Shown here piece after piece: positions 47,428-57,103 of a DNA stretch of 57,814 nt (its first letter is position 1; every line of letters begins with the position of its first letter). This DNA comes from Bacteroidota bacterium. Its GTDB lineage: Bacteria; Bacteroidota; Bacteroidia; Bacteroidales; BM520. Both the position numbers and the translations under genes were made by a program. The stretch lies in NCBI GenBank assembly GCA_002748065.1, contig PDRJ01000034.1, positions 1 to 57,814 of the forward strand, given 5' to 3'. The notes beneath the pieces are model-generated. The model saw only the letters and a list, made by a program, of their open reading frames with translations, did not search any database and was not told the DNA's origin.

Positions 47428-50400
47428 ATGAAAACGAGAAACATCATATTAAGCATTGTAACAAGCCTCCTCATCTTCTTCACAGCTAACGCACAACAGG
47501 TGGATGTACAACTATTCATTGCGCCCCCCTACTCCAACAAACTGGATGATTATTTGAGGTTCGAAGAAGCGTCTATCTTGACCCTCACCAACTTCTATGA
47601 AGAGGCCAAAAGCATTAATCTTCAAATTGAATTATACCGGAGCGGCCGACTCTTTGCTGCGACACGGCCGGAATTCAAAATTGCAAGCCCCTTGGTTTTA
47701 GGATCTATGGAAACATCGCTCTACTCGGGTAGTGATTTGTCAAATCTGTTTACGGGAGTGAATATGAGTGTGATTGACCATAATTTAACGGAGCAACAGT
47801 TCAACACGCTCAAATTGTACAAAATTCTCCCCGAAGGCTTTTACCAGCTCTGTATCATCCCTTATGATTACAACACCAATGAACGGCTATCGCCCAGTGC
47901 GGGTGGCACGGGCTGTTTCTCCTTTTACCTACAGGATGGCATTCCGGCAGAGATCATTGTCCCCTTTGACAATGAGAGTTTGGTCAACTTGGACAATGGT
48001 ATCTCCTGGAGCCCTGCCATCTCCCATGTCACCCAAAACTTGGAATACACCCTGGAGATCAGAGATATCACAAACATCCCACTGCCCAAAGAGGATGTCA
48101 AAAAAATGGCCAACCTCCTGATCTTTAGCACGACGATACACAATGACGTCTTCTATCCCTATAATTTTGATGGAAGCGACCCCGTATTACAAAAGGGTCA
48201 TACGTACCAGATTGATCTCATCTCCAAAGACCTTGATTATCAAATTTCCTTTCAAAACGAAGGCTATGGCGAATCCAAACGGTTTAGCATCATTGACACG
48301 CTTCCCAGTTCCCCCGGATCAATCACGCTCGAAGCGATTTACCCAACCAACGGAGACACCTTGCCCTTCAGTTATATCAGCAGCTTTGTAAAATATACCC
48401 CTTATGCAGAGGCTTATAAGGAATACGATGCCACCTATACCATCAACGGGAATGGAAAAAGCCATACATACAACAGTGTACAATCTTGGCCCCGGGGAGC
48501 CCTGTTCTCGCTTCAACAAACATACCCTGAAGTCACCGAGAATGAAGCACAACATGTGGTGGTTAACCACAAAAAACAACAGGAATCCAACTTGGGGAAA
48601 CTAAAGAAGGATGGCAATTACCAGTGGTCCGTTGTATCAAAGATGAAGAAGGATCGGGGCTGGGTCAATTTGAACCCTGTTAACGGGAACTTCAAGCACG
48701 GTATGACCAAACCCGTGTTAAAAAATCCTCCACAAAACGAGAAATATTACTCCTTGATGGACATCAACTTTAAATGGAAAACCGGAACGGTACCCTCAAA
48801 CCCTCTCCCGCCATTTAAAGGATTCAGAAATAAGAGCCACGACATTGTTGTTCAAGAATACCTGGGCCCCGTGGAAGAAGTTTGGGCCTTTCAGTTGGCC
48901 ACCAATCCCAATTTTAAAAGCCCCAACTTGATCCATTGCAAAGCCGGCAAAATTGATTACAACCCGGAAAGCGAAAAAACACTGGAATATAGTGTAGATA
49001 AACTCAAATCAAAGGTCTATAAGGAGATTGTGCATAAGGTACAAAACCTGGATTTTAACACCTACTACTGGCGAGTAGTTTATCTAAAGGATCCATCTAT
49101 CTATAACACGATTGCCACAAAAGACACTTTTGAGATCAAGGATAACAAATTTTACCGTTCCAGTGCTGTCCATCAGTTCGAGATCATCGATAACTCAAAC
49201 AACAATGGGGTCTCCAGCAATTGTGGCGGAGGCTGTGAATTACCGGAATTCATTGATGACAATTACGGCCTTTTCCCTATCAACGACCTATCCGGAATCG
49301 ACGAACTGAAGATCTCCACCTTTAGGATCAGCAATCTCAAAAAGGTAACCTCCGCAGGCAACGATGCTTTTAATGCGGAAGGAGAATTATTGATTCCTTT
49401 TTTAAACAATATCAAAGTTAAAGTCAAGCTCAACCACATCAAGGTGAACAGCCAAAAGCAGATCTTTGAAGGGAGTGTAGAGGCCTTTTCCTCCACCATG
49501 ACCCCTTCGGTGGACTTGGCCAAAAGTGCTTGGGATAAGATCAAACTGGTAAAAGATATGGTTTCTGGAGGTGGAGAGGCTCATGAGATCCCTCTGGGCA
49601 TAGACTATGACATTACGGGAACAAACCTCAAAGTAGGCATCACCAAAATCAAGATGACGGTGGGCAAGATCAACCAGAAAATCAGTATCACCGGTAAAAT
49701 GGATCTTATGACCTATGTGGAAGTTCCCGGATATACGCATGGTTGGATCAACATGGCAGCCACCGACATCTGTTTCAATGAAAACGGCATCGGTAGCGAA
49801 TTTTTACTCCACCCTTTGAATGATATAGATTTAACAGCGGGGGGGGTCGACGGTTTTCAAGTATTAATCAAGGGATATGATGGAAACCTCAATGGCGTCA
49901 GTGGCGATGCAAGACAAAACATTCTTAACAAAGCCAGCTATATCGAATTTGACTGCAAAGGCTGGAAATCTTTTGCCCTTAGAGGGGCCGTGAAATTCCC
50001 CCAGGAATATCTGCTGCTCGATATCCGTGAAACAGGAAAAGTGGATACCACACGCAAGGTGACGGGTAGCTTTACCGTTCAATTTGATAAAAACAATGCC
50101 GACCCCAATGGTGCTACCCTGGACAACTGGGTTGCCTCCATCAACATGGATCCCTTTCAGGTCAAAGGCCTTAAAGGATGGGGATTTCACATTACAGAAG
50201 CCTATTTTGACAACTCTGACTTGGTCAACCCAACGGGGATCGTCTTTCCCCAAGGCTATGTGCACCCGGCCATCTCAAATTCCAACACGACCAATACGTG
50301 GAAAGGCATTTATTTGAAAAAAGCCAGCATTCTTCTTCCCAAAGAGTTGCTGGGGTCGAGTGCCAGAACAGAGCTAAGCCTCATAGAGAACATGATCATT

Positions 50401-53400
50401 GACCACTCTGGAAAATTCACGGCATTTATCGGTATCCATGATTTGATCGCCTACGATACCGGCGAAATGGGCGGATGGGCCTTTTCCTTGGACAAAGTCG
50501 GCATTCAAATCCTGCAAAACGAACTAACGTCAGGGAATTTGGAAGGGAAAATAGGACTTCCACTGACACATAAAGAGGAGTATTTGGCATACGCCGCCAT
50601 TTTGGCTAAAAAAGCAAATTCCGAGGATTATGCCTTTACCTTTAACATTAAGCCTGAAGATCAGATCAACCTTGAGCTATTTGCAGCTTATGCCAAATTG
50701 GACAACAATACGGTTTTCCAAATCGAATACGACAACGACACAAAGGTCTCCGCCGAACTGTATGGAGTGATGTCGTTGGGCAGTAAAAATATCAACAAGA
50801 ATATCAATATTCCCGGATTTAAGATGCCCGGTATAAAATTTGAGCTCACGTACGATAACAAAGAGGGGTTCACCCATGATGAATGGAGCTATGCCAGCCC
50901 TCAGAAGAAGATCCAAGGCTTCCCCATCACCATTGAGGATGTCTCCTTAGAAGCAAAAAAGGATAATGTCAAACTAAATATTACCCCTAAAATATCGCTT
51001 GCCGGCGGGAAAGAGGCTTTTTCCGCATCTTCAAAATTTGCCATTGAAGCCAGCTACAATATTGGAGATAAGCATTTCTCACTGGATGATGTAACCTTGG
51101 AGAGCATCAACATAGACACCGAATTCAGTGGGTTCAAACTGAAGGGAGGACTGGAATGGTACGATGAAACAAGCAGCCAAAATACCAACCTCAAGGGGGT
51201 AAGAGGCGAACTGGACGTGACCATCCCCATTGGCGTTGAGGTCGCACTCTCCAGTGATTTCGGGAACTATGAGAATAAAAATGTAGCGGATCCTATTCAT
51301 GGCTCTTCCGATTATTACACCTACTTCTACCTTGATGGCATGGTAAGTTTTCCAGGGATGGGCGTGCCTTTATCCGCGGGGTTTAATCTCAATGCACTGG
51401 GGGGCGGTTTCGGGTATAATATGCAATTGGACAATGAAGACTATTACAAGCAGACCAACTTGGTGCAAAGCATGGAAGATTTAAAAAAGGCACCACCCAA
51501 TAACAGCACGAAGAAACAGAAAAGTAAAAGCAAGTATATCCCCCATTTTGAATCACACATTCTAAAGTTTGCATGTAAAGCAGGCTTACAACACACCTAC
51601 AACGTTTTTTCAGCATTAACCATTTCCTTTAATACCCATAACGGACTTGGACTGAATGAAATCATATTCCTTGGCAACGCCATTTTCCTCCCCTCAAGTA
51701 ATCAGGGACCCAACATCGGAAACAACTATATCGCCGGTGAAGCCAAAATCAATTACAACCACCATACGGAGGTTTTCCATGCAGAATTTAACGTGTATGC
51801 CGATATATTAAATGGCTTGATTCAGGGTTCGGGAGGGGATAAAGAAAATTCACCCTTCAAACATAGGGTGATAAGAAGCATTTTCCACTTTGCTCCTGAA
51901 GCATGGTATGTACATATCGGAACGTATCAAGAACGAGCCGGATTGAAAATGGATCTTAAGATCCTCACGGTTGAGATCACCTCCTACATGATGTTCGGAT
52001 ATAACATTCCGACCTATTTACCCCCACTCCCATCCAAACTGACCAGTGTGCTGGGTATTAACAACGAAGGAAAAGGAGAGGAAGCTGGTAGTAGTTTCAA
52101 GAGTGCGACAGACACCAGGCAAGCTTCAGAGATCAGAGGCGGCCCCTATAATACCAACATATACAACAGCGGAAAAGGTTTCGCCTTTGGTGCCGCCGGA
52201 GAATTAAACTACAAACTGGATGCCGGTATCGTCTATGCCAAACTAAGCGCCATCCTTGGCTTTGATATCAACATCACACAAAGTAACGACCGGTTCTGCT
52301 ATGACGAAAGCGGCACACAAAACTTAGTTGGAAAAGATGGATGGTATGGACAAGGTCAAGTTTATGCAGGGCTTTTTGGTAATTTGGGAATCAGAATATG
52401 GTTTTTTGGAACCCATGAAATTGATATTCTTACCCTATCTGCAGCTGTTGCCCTACGGGGAGGACTCCCCAACCCGAACTGGTTCGAAGGAAGAGCCGGT
52501 GTTTCTTACAGTGTGATGGGGGGACTTTTTTCCGGAAATGCCAGGTTTCAGGTACAAATCGGTGAGAAATGTGAGATCGTATCGACCAACCCATTTGGGA
52601 TGACATTTATTGAAGAGATCAGTCCACAGGGAAAAGAGGTAAGCATCTTGAACGATATCAAAGTGATCTTCACACTACCCGTAAACAGGGTCTACAACAT
52701 CCCGGTTCATTCAGAAGAGGAAGGAAAAGCGCCAACCATCCGAAAAATTGCCCCTATTATTTATGAATATACCGTCTTCAAAAAAGGAGATGAAAATGAG
52801 GTGGTCGCTCATCAGCGATATATGGAAGACGATAATATGATCGCAAGGTATGAACCTCTGGAGTACCTTGACGCAAATACCGAATATGTTGTCAAAATCG
52901 TTCTGCGGGGAAAAGAGTGCATGAGCCCATCCTGTTCCGTTAACAATATAGACAGTTGGAATTATGTGACCATAAACGAAAAGAGTAATATCATTTATGA
53001 AGAGATAAAAATGGATACCCTTAAAACAGGGAATTTCCCAAGAACGCTTGATGACTTCGTAGACTTCTCGTGGCCGAGAAAAAATCAACACTTCTTCACA
53101 TACGACGATGAGTTCAACAAAACATTCTGGCTCTATTACAGGTCTGAAAGTCACACTAAGTCTTTTAATAAGAATTCCTACCATTATTATTTCCCTGACA
53201 AAGACGACGAGGGAGAACCCTACTATTATATCGCTCAGTTTATTCCCATGAAATCGGATAGAAATAGCATTGAAATCCCTATTGCCAAGAGTGATATCAA
53301 AAGAGATCACTTAACATTTATAAGAAATGTTGATTTAGCGCCCAATACCAGCTACGAACTCAATATCCTTCGGCTCATCAAAGACAAAAATGTCGTAAAA

Positions 53401-54705
53401 GGGAACTTAAATACGCCTGATAAACAACTAATTGGAGCGAAAAGCATAAAAGGGAAGGATGTTTCGGCAAAATTAGAGATGCATCACCGTGTTCTTGCAC
53501 AAAAAAACCTACAAAACAGTGGTCAAACGATAGGCAATATAGGTGATCTAAAACTTAACCCTGCCCTTATCGGCAATACATACGACCAGATTCCTATGCC
53601 TGATTATAATCACTATTATTATACCCGTAACATCTTATACCAATACCATTTCAGCACAAGTAAATATCATACCCTCGCAGAAAAAGTAGGGGCAATGGAG
53701 ATGACAGCCATACCGCGTATCCAGGGAGGCTGTACCTATCTGGAATGTGCAAACGGCTCAGAAAGTTGCTTTGGAGTTGACTATCAAGATGTTGACATCT
53801 ATCTCAAGGGGGATGAACCCTTTGATATTTATGACCTGTTTGGAGGAGAAGCAAAGTTTATGGCTTGGCCGGGAAGCTCATTGATTCCAGAAGATGTACT
53901 GGATTATAAATTTACTCCAAATGTTATCTTATACGACCCTGATTGCAACGCTGCGCCCTATGAGCCCCATCAAACAGCGGCCGGTCAACCGATTTACAAT
54001 CATAGAATTATACCGGGAGAAGTACATGAGGGAGTCATCACTTATCCAAACACCGGCATTACGCCTCCGGTCATAGATGCAACGAATCTAAGTTTAGGCA
54101 ATAGCTTACAAGTGGGCAACCCTATCTTTAATGGAACCCCACAATTTAACAACAATAACAAAAACATCGTACTGCATTTAAACTACTACCCGCATCACGG
54201 CCCCACTCAAGGAGCGAACCGGAGGAAACACGCCGATCCCTATCAGCAACCACCAGAAGAGAAACAGAAACGATTCCACTCCTTGAACAATTACCCAGGG
54301 TACTATAAAATGGCTTTTGCGCTACCGCCCAAGAGCTTTGAACCGGGCAAGTCCATCCATCCCAACTATGCGGCGCTGCCCACCTCCTCAGAGGATAAAG
54401 CGCATTTGGAATACCCCATCTATCGCCGCTACATGAAGGAACCCTATCGTATAGATCCGAAGATTATACCCGTTTGGTCTATGTCAGAGCTTCTGGAGGC
54501 AGAGCGTGAGGCAAGTAATCTACTTCACATCGACTTTGAGCCCAATATCAACGTGATTATCCCCGGAGGAGGACTCATTATCCCGGGAATAGACCTATTT
54601 GGCCATGGGACAGGGCTGTTTGGGAACAATATGAAAGGGGGGAATACCGGCGGCTCTCAGAATACCCTGTTTGGAAGAATGATACGAATGATGGGAGGCT
54701 ATTAA
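47428..54705 (+). CDS. Giant exported surface protein (2425 aa) with a TANFOR-like N-terminus
   Basis: Signal peptide at residues 1-22 (NIILSIVTSLLIFFTANAQ). Residues about 24-185 (VQLFIAPPYSNKLDDYLRFE, PEGFYQLCIIPYDYNTNERL) match my memory of the TANFOR domain of Bacteroidota surface proteins. About 186-590 looks like further Ig/FN3-type beta domains. A CGGGC cluster sits at residues 598-602. About 610-1720 is a long beta-rich region with many short strands, broken by a Lys-rich linker near 1355-1370. About 1730-1840 resembles a Big_5 Ig-like domain (VIFTLPVNRVYNIPV, LDANTEYVVKIVL). The end is Asn/Pro/Gly-rich (NVIIPGGGLIIPGIDLFGHG) and has no recognisable T9SS sorting tail. Function unknown; probably surface or periplasmic. 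Confidence 0.8.
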   Translation: MKTRNIILSIVTSLLIFFTANAQQVDVQLFIAPPYSNKLDDYLRFEEASILTLTNFYEEAKSINLQIELYRSGRLFAATRPEFKIASPLVLGSMETSLYSGSDLSNLFTGVNMSVIDHNLTEQQFNTLKLYKILPEGFYQLCIIPYDYNTNERLSPSAGGTGCFSFYLQDGIPAEIIVPFDNESLVNLDNGISWSPAISHVTQNLEYTLEIRDITNIPLPKEDVKKMANLLIFSTTIHNDVFYPYNFDGSDPVLQKGHTYQIDLISKDLDYQISFQNEGYGESKRFSIIDTLPSSPGSITLEAIYPTNGDTLPFSYISSFVKYTPYAEAYKEYDATYTINGNGKSHTYNSVQSWPRGALFSLQQTYPEVTENEAQHVVVNHKKQQESNLGKLKKDGNYQWSVVSKMKKDRGWVNLNPVNGNFKHGMTKPVLKNPPQNEKYYSLMDINFKWKTGTVPSNPLPPFKGFRNKSHDIVVQEYLGPVEEVWAFQLATNPNFKSPNLIHCKAGKIDYNPESEKTLEYSVDKLKSKVYKEIVHKVQNLDFNTYYWRVVYLKDPSIYNTIATKDTFEIKDNKFYRSSAVHQFEIIDNSNNNGVSSNCGGGCELPEFIDDNYGLFPINDLSGIDELKISTFRISNLKKVTSAGNDAFNAEGELLIPFLNNIKVKVKLNHIKVNSQKQIFEGSVEAFSSTMTPSVDLAKSAWDKIKLVKDMVSGGGEAHEIPLGIDYDITGTNLKVGITKIKMTVGKINQKISITGKMDLMTYVEVPGYTHGWINMAATDICFNENGIGSEFLLHPLNDIDLTAGGVDGFQVLIKGYDGNLNGVSGDARQNILNKASYIEFDCKGWKSFALRGAVKFPQEYLLLDIRETGKVDTTRKVTGSFTVQFDKNNADPNGATLDNWVASINMDPFQVKGLKGWGFHITEAYFDNSDLVNPTGIVFPQGYVHPAISNSNTTNTWKGIYLKKASILLPKELLGSSARTELSLIENMIIDHSGKFTAFIGIHDLIAYDTGEMGGWAFSLDKVGIQILQNELTSGNLEGKIGLPLTHKEEYLAYAAILAKKANSEDYAFTFNIKPEDQINLELFAAYAKLDNNTVFQIEYDNDTKVSAELYGVMSLGSKNINKNINIPGFKMPGIKFELTYDNKEGFTHDEWSYASPQKKIQGFPITIEDVSLEAKKDNVKLNITPKISLAGGKEAFSASSKFAIEASYNIGDKHFSLDDVTLESINIDTEFSGFKLKGGLEWYDETSSQNTNLKGVRGELDVTIPIGVEVALSSDFGNYENKNVADPIHGSSDYYTYFYLDGMVSFPGMGVPLSAGFNLNALGGGFGYNMQLDNEDYYKQTNLVQSMEDLKKAPPNNSTKKQKSKSKYIPHFESHILKFACKAGLQHTYNVFSALTISFNTHNGLGLNEIIFLGNAIFLPSSNQGPNIGNNYIAGEAKINYNHHTEVFHAEFNVYADILNGLIQGSGGDKENSPFKHRVIRSIFHFAPEAWYVHIGTYQERAGLKMDLKILTVEITSYMMFGYNIPTYLPPLPSKLTSVLGINNEGKGEEAGSSFKSATDTRQASEIRGGPYNTNIYNSGKGFAFGAAGELNYKLDAGIVYAKLSAILGFDINITQSNDRFCYDESGTQNLVGKDGWYGQGQVYAGLFGNLGIRIWFFGTHEIDILTLSAAVALRGGLPNPNWFEGRAGVSYSVMGGLFSGNARFQVQIGEKCEIVSTNPFGMTFIEEISPQGKEVSILNDIKVIFTLPVNRVYNIPVHSEEEGKAPTIRKIAPIIYEYTVFKKGDENEVVAHQRYMEDDNMIARYEPLEYLDANTEYVVKIVLRGKECMSPSCSVNNIDSWNYVTINEKSNIIYEEIKMDTLKTGNFPRTLDDFVDFSWPRKNQHFFTYDDEFNKTFWLYYRSESHTKSFNKNSYHYYFPDKDDEGEPYYYIAQFIPMKSDRNSIEIPIAKSDIKRDHLTFIRNVDLAPNTSYELNILRLIKDKNVVKGNLNTPDKQLIGAKSIKGKDVSAKLEMHHRVLAQKNLQNSGQTIGNIGDLKLNPALIGNTYDQIPMPDYNHYYYTRNILYQYHFSTSKYHTLAEKVGAMEMTAIPRIQGGCTYLECANGSESCFGVDYQDVDIYLKGDEPFDIYDLFGGEAKFMAWPGSSLIPEDVLDYKFTPNVILYDPDCNAAPYEPHQTAAGQPIYNHRIIPGEVHEGVITYPNTGITPPVIDATNLSLGNSLQVGNPIFNGTPQFNNNNKNIVLHLNYYPHHGPTQGANRRKHADPYQQPPEEKQKRFHSLNNYPGYYKMAFALPPKSFEPGKSIHPNYAALPTSSEDKAHLEYPIYRRYMKEPYRIDPKIIPVWSMSELLEAEREASNLLHIDFEPNINVIIPGGGLIIPGIDLFGHGTGLFGNNMKGGNTGGSQNTLFGRMIRMMGGY

Positions 54706-54787
54706 CATAACGCTGAGCCCCATTCGCTCTCAACATCCTGACTTTATGAACAGACACTAATTATTATCTTTAAAAAAATCGGAACGC

Positions 54788-56902
54788 ATGAAGATGAATT
54801 TAATCACACGTTATATTAGTCTCTTTGGTCTTCTGCTTTTAGTGCAGATTTCACCAGCACAAAACATGGACTCCATAAGGGTTAAAGAAGAGAAGCCAAC
54901 GCTAAAGATCATCGCAAAGTATGAGAACAACTCCGTCGTATTGCGATGGGGGCCAAACACCGAAACGGCTTGGTTAATGGGAATGCAATATGGATACAAG
55001 ATCACTCGGGGCGAATTTAACATTGAAGGGGAAGAAGCACAGTTGATCGAAAAAAAAACACTCACCCTTGATCCGATATTACCCTACACGGTGGAACAAT
55101 TTGAGGAGGCGTACTATCGGGACACCACCAATAAAATGATGCTTGTGGCCGTACAAACCATACATGGGGAGTGGGGCAAAGGGAAAGAAGAGTCGTTGGC
55201 AGATATCTTTTCCGGGGCAGATGAACTAAGCAACCGATTCATTTTTAACCTCTATGCTGCCGACCTCAACGGGGAGGCCGCAATGGCTTCCGGCCTGGCA
55301 TTCATCGATAAAGCGGTTGAAAAAGACAAGGATTATATGTACAAGATAACCCTTGATGCCCCCCCTGGTGTTTTCCCCATGGATACCGCCTTTCTGTGGG
55401 TCAACACAAAGCACTCCTACCACACTCCTCGTCCGATTGCGGCGAAAGGAGAGGAACGGGAAAAGATGGTGATCATCAACCTCCCGCGAAATGAGGTGAA
55501 TACCTTTTTCACGGCCTTTGACATCGAACGATCGCGAGATGGAATACATTTTAACAAATTAAATGACAAACCTTTCGTGCATGCATTGCCCCTCCAAAAA
55601 AGGTTGCAGTCCAATTTCATCTCCTACACCGACAGCGTTGAGAACTATATCCCCTACTATTATCGCATTGCGGCCTATACGCCTTTTGGCGAAAAGAGCC
55701 CCTACTCGGACACCCTGTTTTTGATGGGACGAGATAAAACACCGGCAGGCACGGCCTACGATATTAAGGCCACCTACATTGAAGGAAAAGGAGCAGAGAT
55801 CACCTGGCACTTCGATGGGGATTACGAAGATCTACAAGGTTTTATCGTGAAAAGCGCCAAAAAATTCACCGGTCCTTACACCCCTATACGAGAGGAGGTA
55901 TTGGATAAAGATACCTTCTTGGATTACGACCCCAATATGCATAAACTGGAGCCCCTGTTCTACTTGATTGAAACCATTGACACAGCAGGAAACACTCAGG
56001 CATCATTACAAACGTATTGCGAAGTCCTTGATAGTATCGCCCCGGAAAAACCCACCGGATTGGCCGGAGAAATTGATTCAACAGGGGTGGTCAAACTCCA
56101 CTGGAACTACAATCCGGAAGAGGATGTCATCGGTTATCAGATCTATTTCTCCAACAGCAAGAACAACGCATTCACTCAGGTAACCAATGGGCCAATCCCG
56201 GCACTGGATTTCTCCGATACCATTTCCATCAAAACATTGACCCGACACGGCTATTACAAGATAACCGCTGTGGATTTCAAATTCAATATTTCTGAATTTT
56301 CAGACATATTAACGATTACCCGACCCGATATTATCCCCCCCAATCCCCCCGTATTCACCCACTATGACATCAGCGAAACAGGGGTTCTTCTCAACTGGGC
56401 TCCGAGCAGCAGCAACGATGTGGATTATCACCTTATTCTACGAAAAGAGGAACAGGGAGCATGGGAAGAGGTCTATAAATCAACTGGAGGAGATATGCAT
56501 TTTTTGGATACGACACCACGCCCCGGGGTTCAGTACTACTATAAAATTTTGGCCATAGACCAAAGCGGATTATCATCCAATTTTGTAAATATCCTACCTA
56601 TCAAATCACCCAAATTTAAGTTGGATGACGGTGTAAAAAACTTTCGCTATGAAACGCAAGCTTCCTCCATCCTATTGCACTGGGAAAGCGCTGCACAACC
56701 TGTTCACTCCTACCTTATCTATCGGGAATCGTCGGATCGCCCCCTACACACCATCGCCACTGTTACCGGAGATACCAACACCTACGAAGACAAACATATT
56801 CTACCAAACACGGAATACGGCTATTACCTCAAAGCTCGATTTAAAAATGGAGAGGAGTCGGCTTTTTCAGAAAAACTCAGTGTACAAACGAAACACGATT
56901 GA
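54788..56902 (+). CDS. Exported fibronectin type III-like repeat protein
   Basis: 704 aa with a signal peptide (YISLFGLLLLVQISPAQ). The N-terminal 230 residues form a beta domain opening with NSVVLRWGPNTETAWLMG. About five FN3-like units follow, each with a Trp in the B strand and a Tyr-rich F strand: HYRI-type YYYRIAAYTPFGEKSPYSD, VVKLHWNYNPEEDVIGYQIY, GVLLNWAPSSSNDVDYHLIL, SSILLHWESAAQPVHSYLIY. There is no sorting tail. It follows the giant protein after 82 bases; TATCTTTA at 54765-54772 could be an internal -7 box. It probably binds the giant protein or a surface ligand. Confidence 0.82.
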   Translation: MKMNLITRYISLFGLLLLVQISPAQNMDSIRVKEEKPTLKIIAKYENNSVVLRWGPNTETAWLMGMQYGYKITRGEFNIEGEEAQLIEKKTLTLDPILPYTVEQFEEAYYRDTTNKMMLVAVQTIHGEWGKGKEESLADIFSGADELSNRFIFNLYAADLNGEAAMASGLAFIDKAVEKDKDYMYKITLDAPPGVFPMDTAFLWVNTKHSYHTPRPIAAKGEEREKMVIINLPRNEVNTFFTAFDIERSRDGIHFNKLNDKPFVHALPLQKRLQSNFISYTDSVENYIPYYYRIAAYTPFGEKSPYSDTLFLMGRDKTPAGTAYDIKATYIEGKGAEITWHFDGDYEDLQGFIVKSAKKFTGPYTPIREEVLDKDTFLDYDPNMHKLEPLFYLIETIDTAGNTQASLQTYCEVLDSIAPEKPTGLAGEIDSTGVVKLHWNYNPEEDVIGYQIYFSNSKNNAFTQVTNGPIPALDFSDTISIKTLTRHGYYKITAVDFKFNISEFSDILTITRPDIIPPNPPVFTHYDISETGVLLNWAPSSSNDVDYHLILRKEEQGAWEEVYKSTGGDMHFLDTTPRPGVQYYYKILAIDQSGLSSNFVNILPIKSPKFKLDDGVKNFRYETQASSILLHWESAAQPVHSYLIYRESSDRPLHTIATVTGDTNTYEDKHILPNTEYGYYLKARFKNGEESAFSEKLSVQTKHD

Positions 56903-56935
56903 ATAGTGCCTGTCCATAAAGGTCAAGGCTTTGAG

Positions 56936-57059
56936 TAGCGTCTGTAAAGAACATTCGAATTCAAGGCTTGAAAATACTGAAATAAAGTTGTTTAACGGAG
57001 CAAATAACCCTTTGAAAGAGAAGCATCACAAAGAAGTTGGACTCTATAGAGAGACGCTA
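56936..57059. repeat. Dispersed intergenic repeat, copy 4 (inverted orientation, short form)
   Basis: 124 bp bounded by TAGCGTCT (56936-56943) and AGACGCTA (57052-57059), a perfect inverted pair. On the minus strand it reads TAGCGTCTCTCTATAGAGTC, CAACTTCTTTGTGATGCTTC and TATTTCAGTATTTTCAAGCC. It lacks the internal segment of copies 1 and 3. Confidence 0.72.
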
Positions 57060-57103
57060 AATGGGTTAAAAAGTCCTATTGCTAACGCCGCAGGAAAATC
57101 CCC

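Noticed and set aside
52711..53310. 199-codon minus-strand frame inside the giant protein gene
   Set aside because: It sits wholly within a strong coding frame and has no recognisable motif or promoter.
47428..54705. Giant protein as a toxin (Tc, RHS or contractile injection component)
   Set aside because: No RHS/YD repeats, toxin domain or baseplate-type genes are visible; the beta-rich TANFOR-like layout fits a surface protein better.
35741..57059. Repeat family as CRISPR array or insertion sequence
   Set aside because: Copies are kilobases apart, lack regular spacers and contain no transposase.
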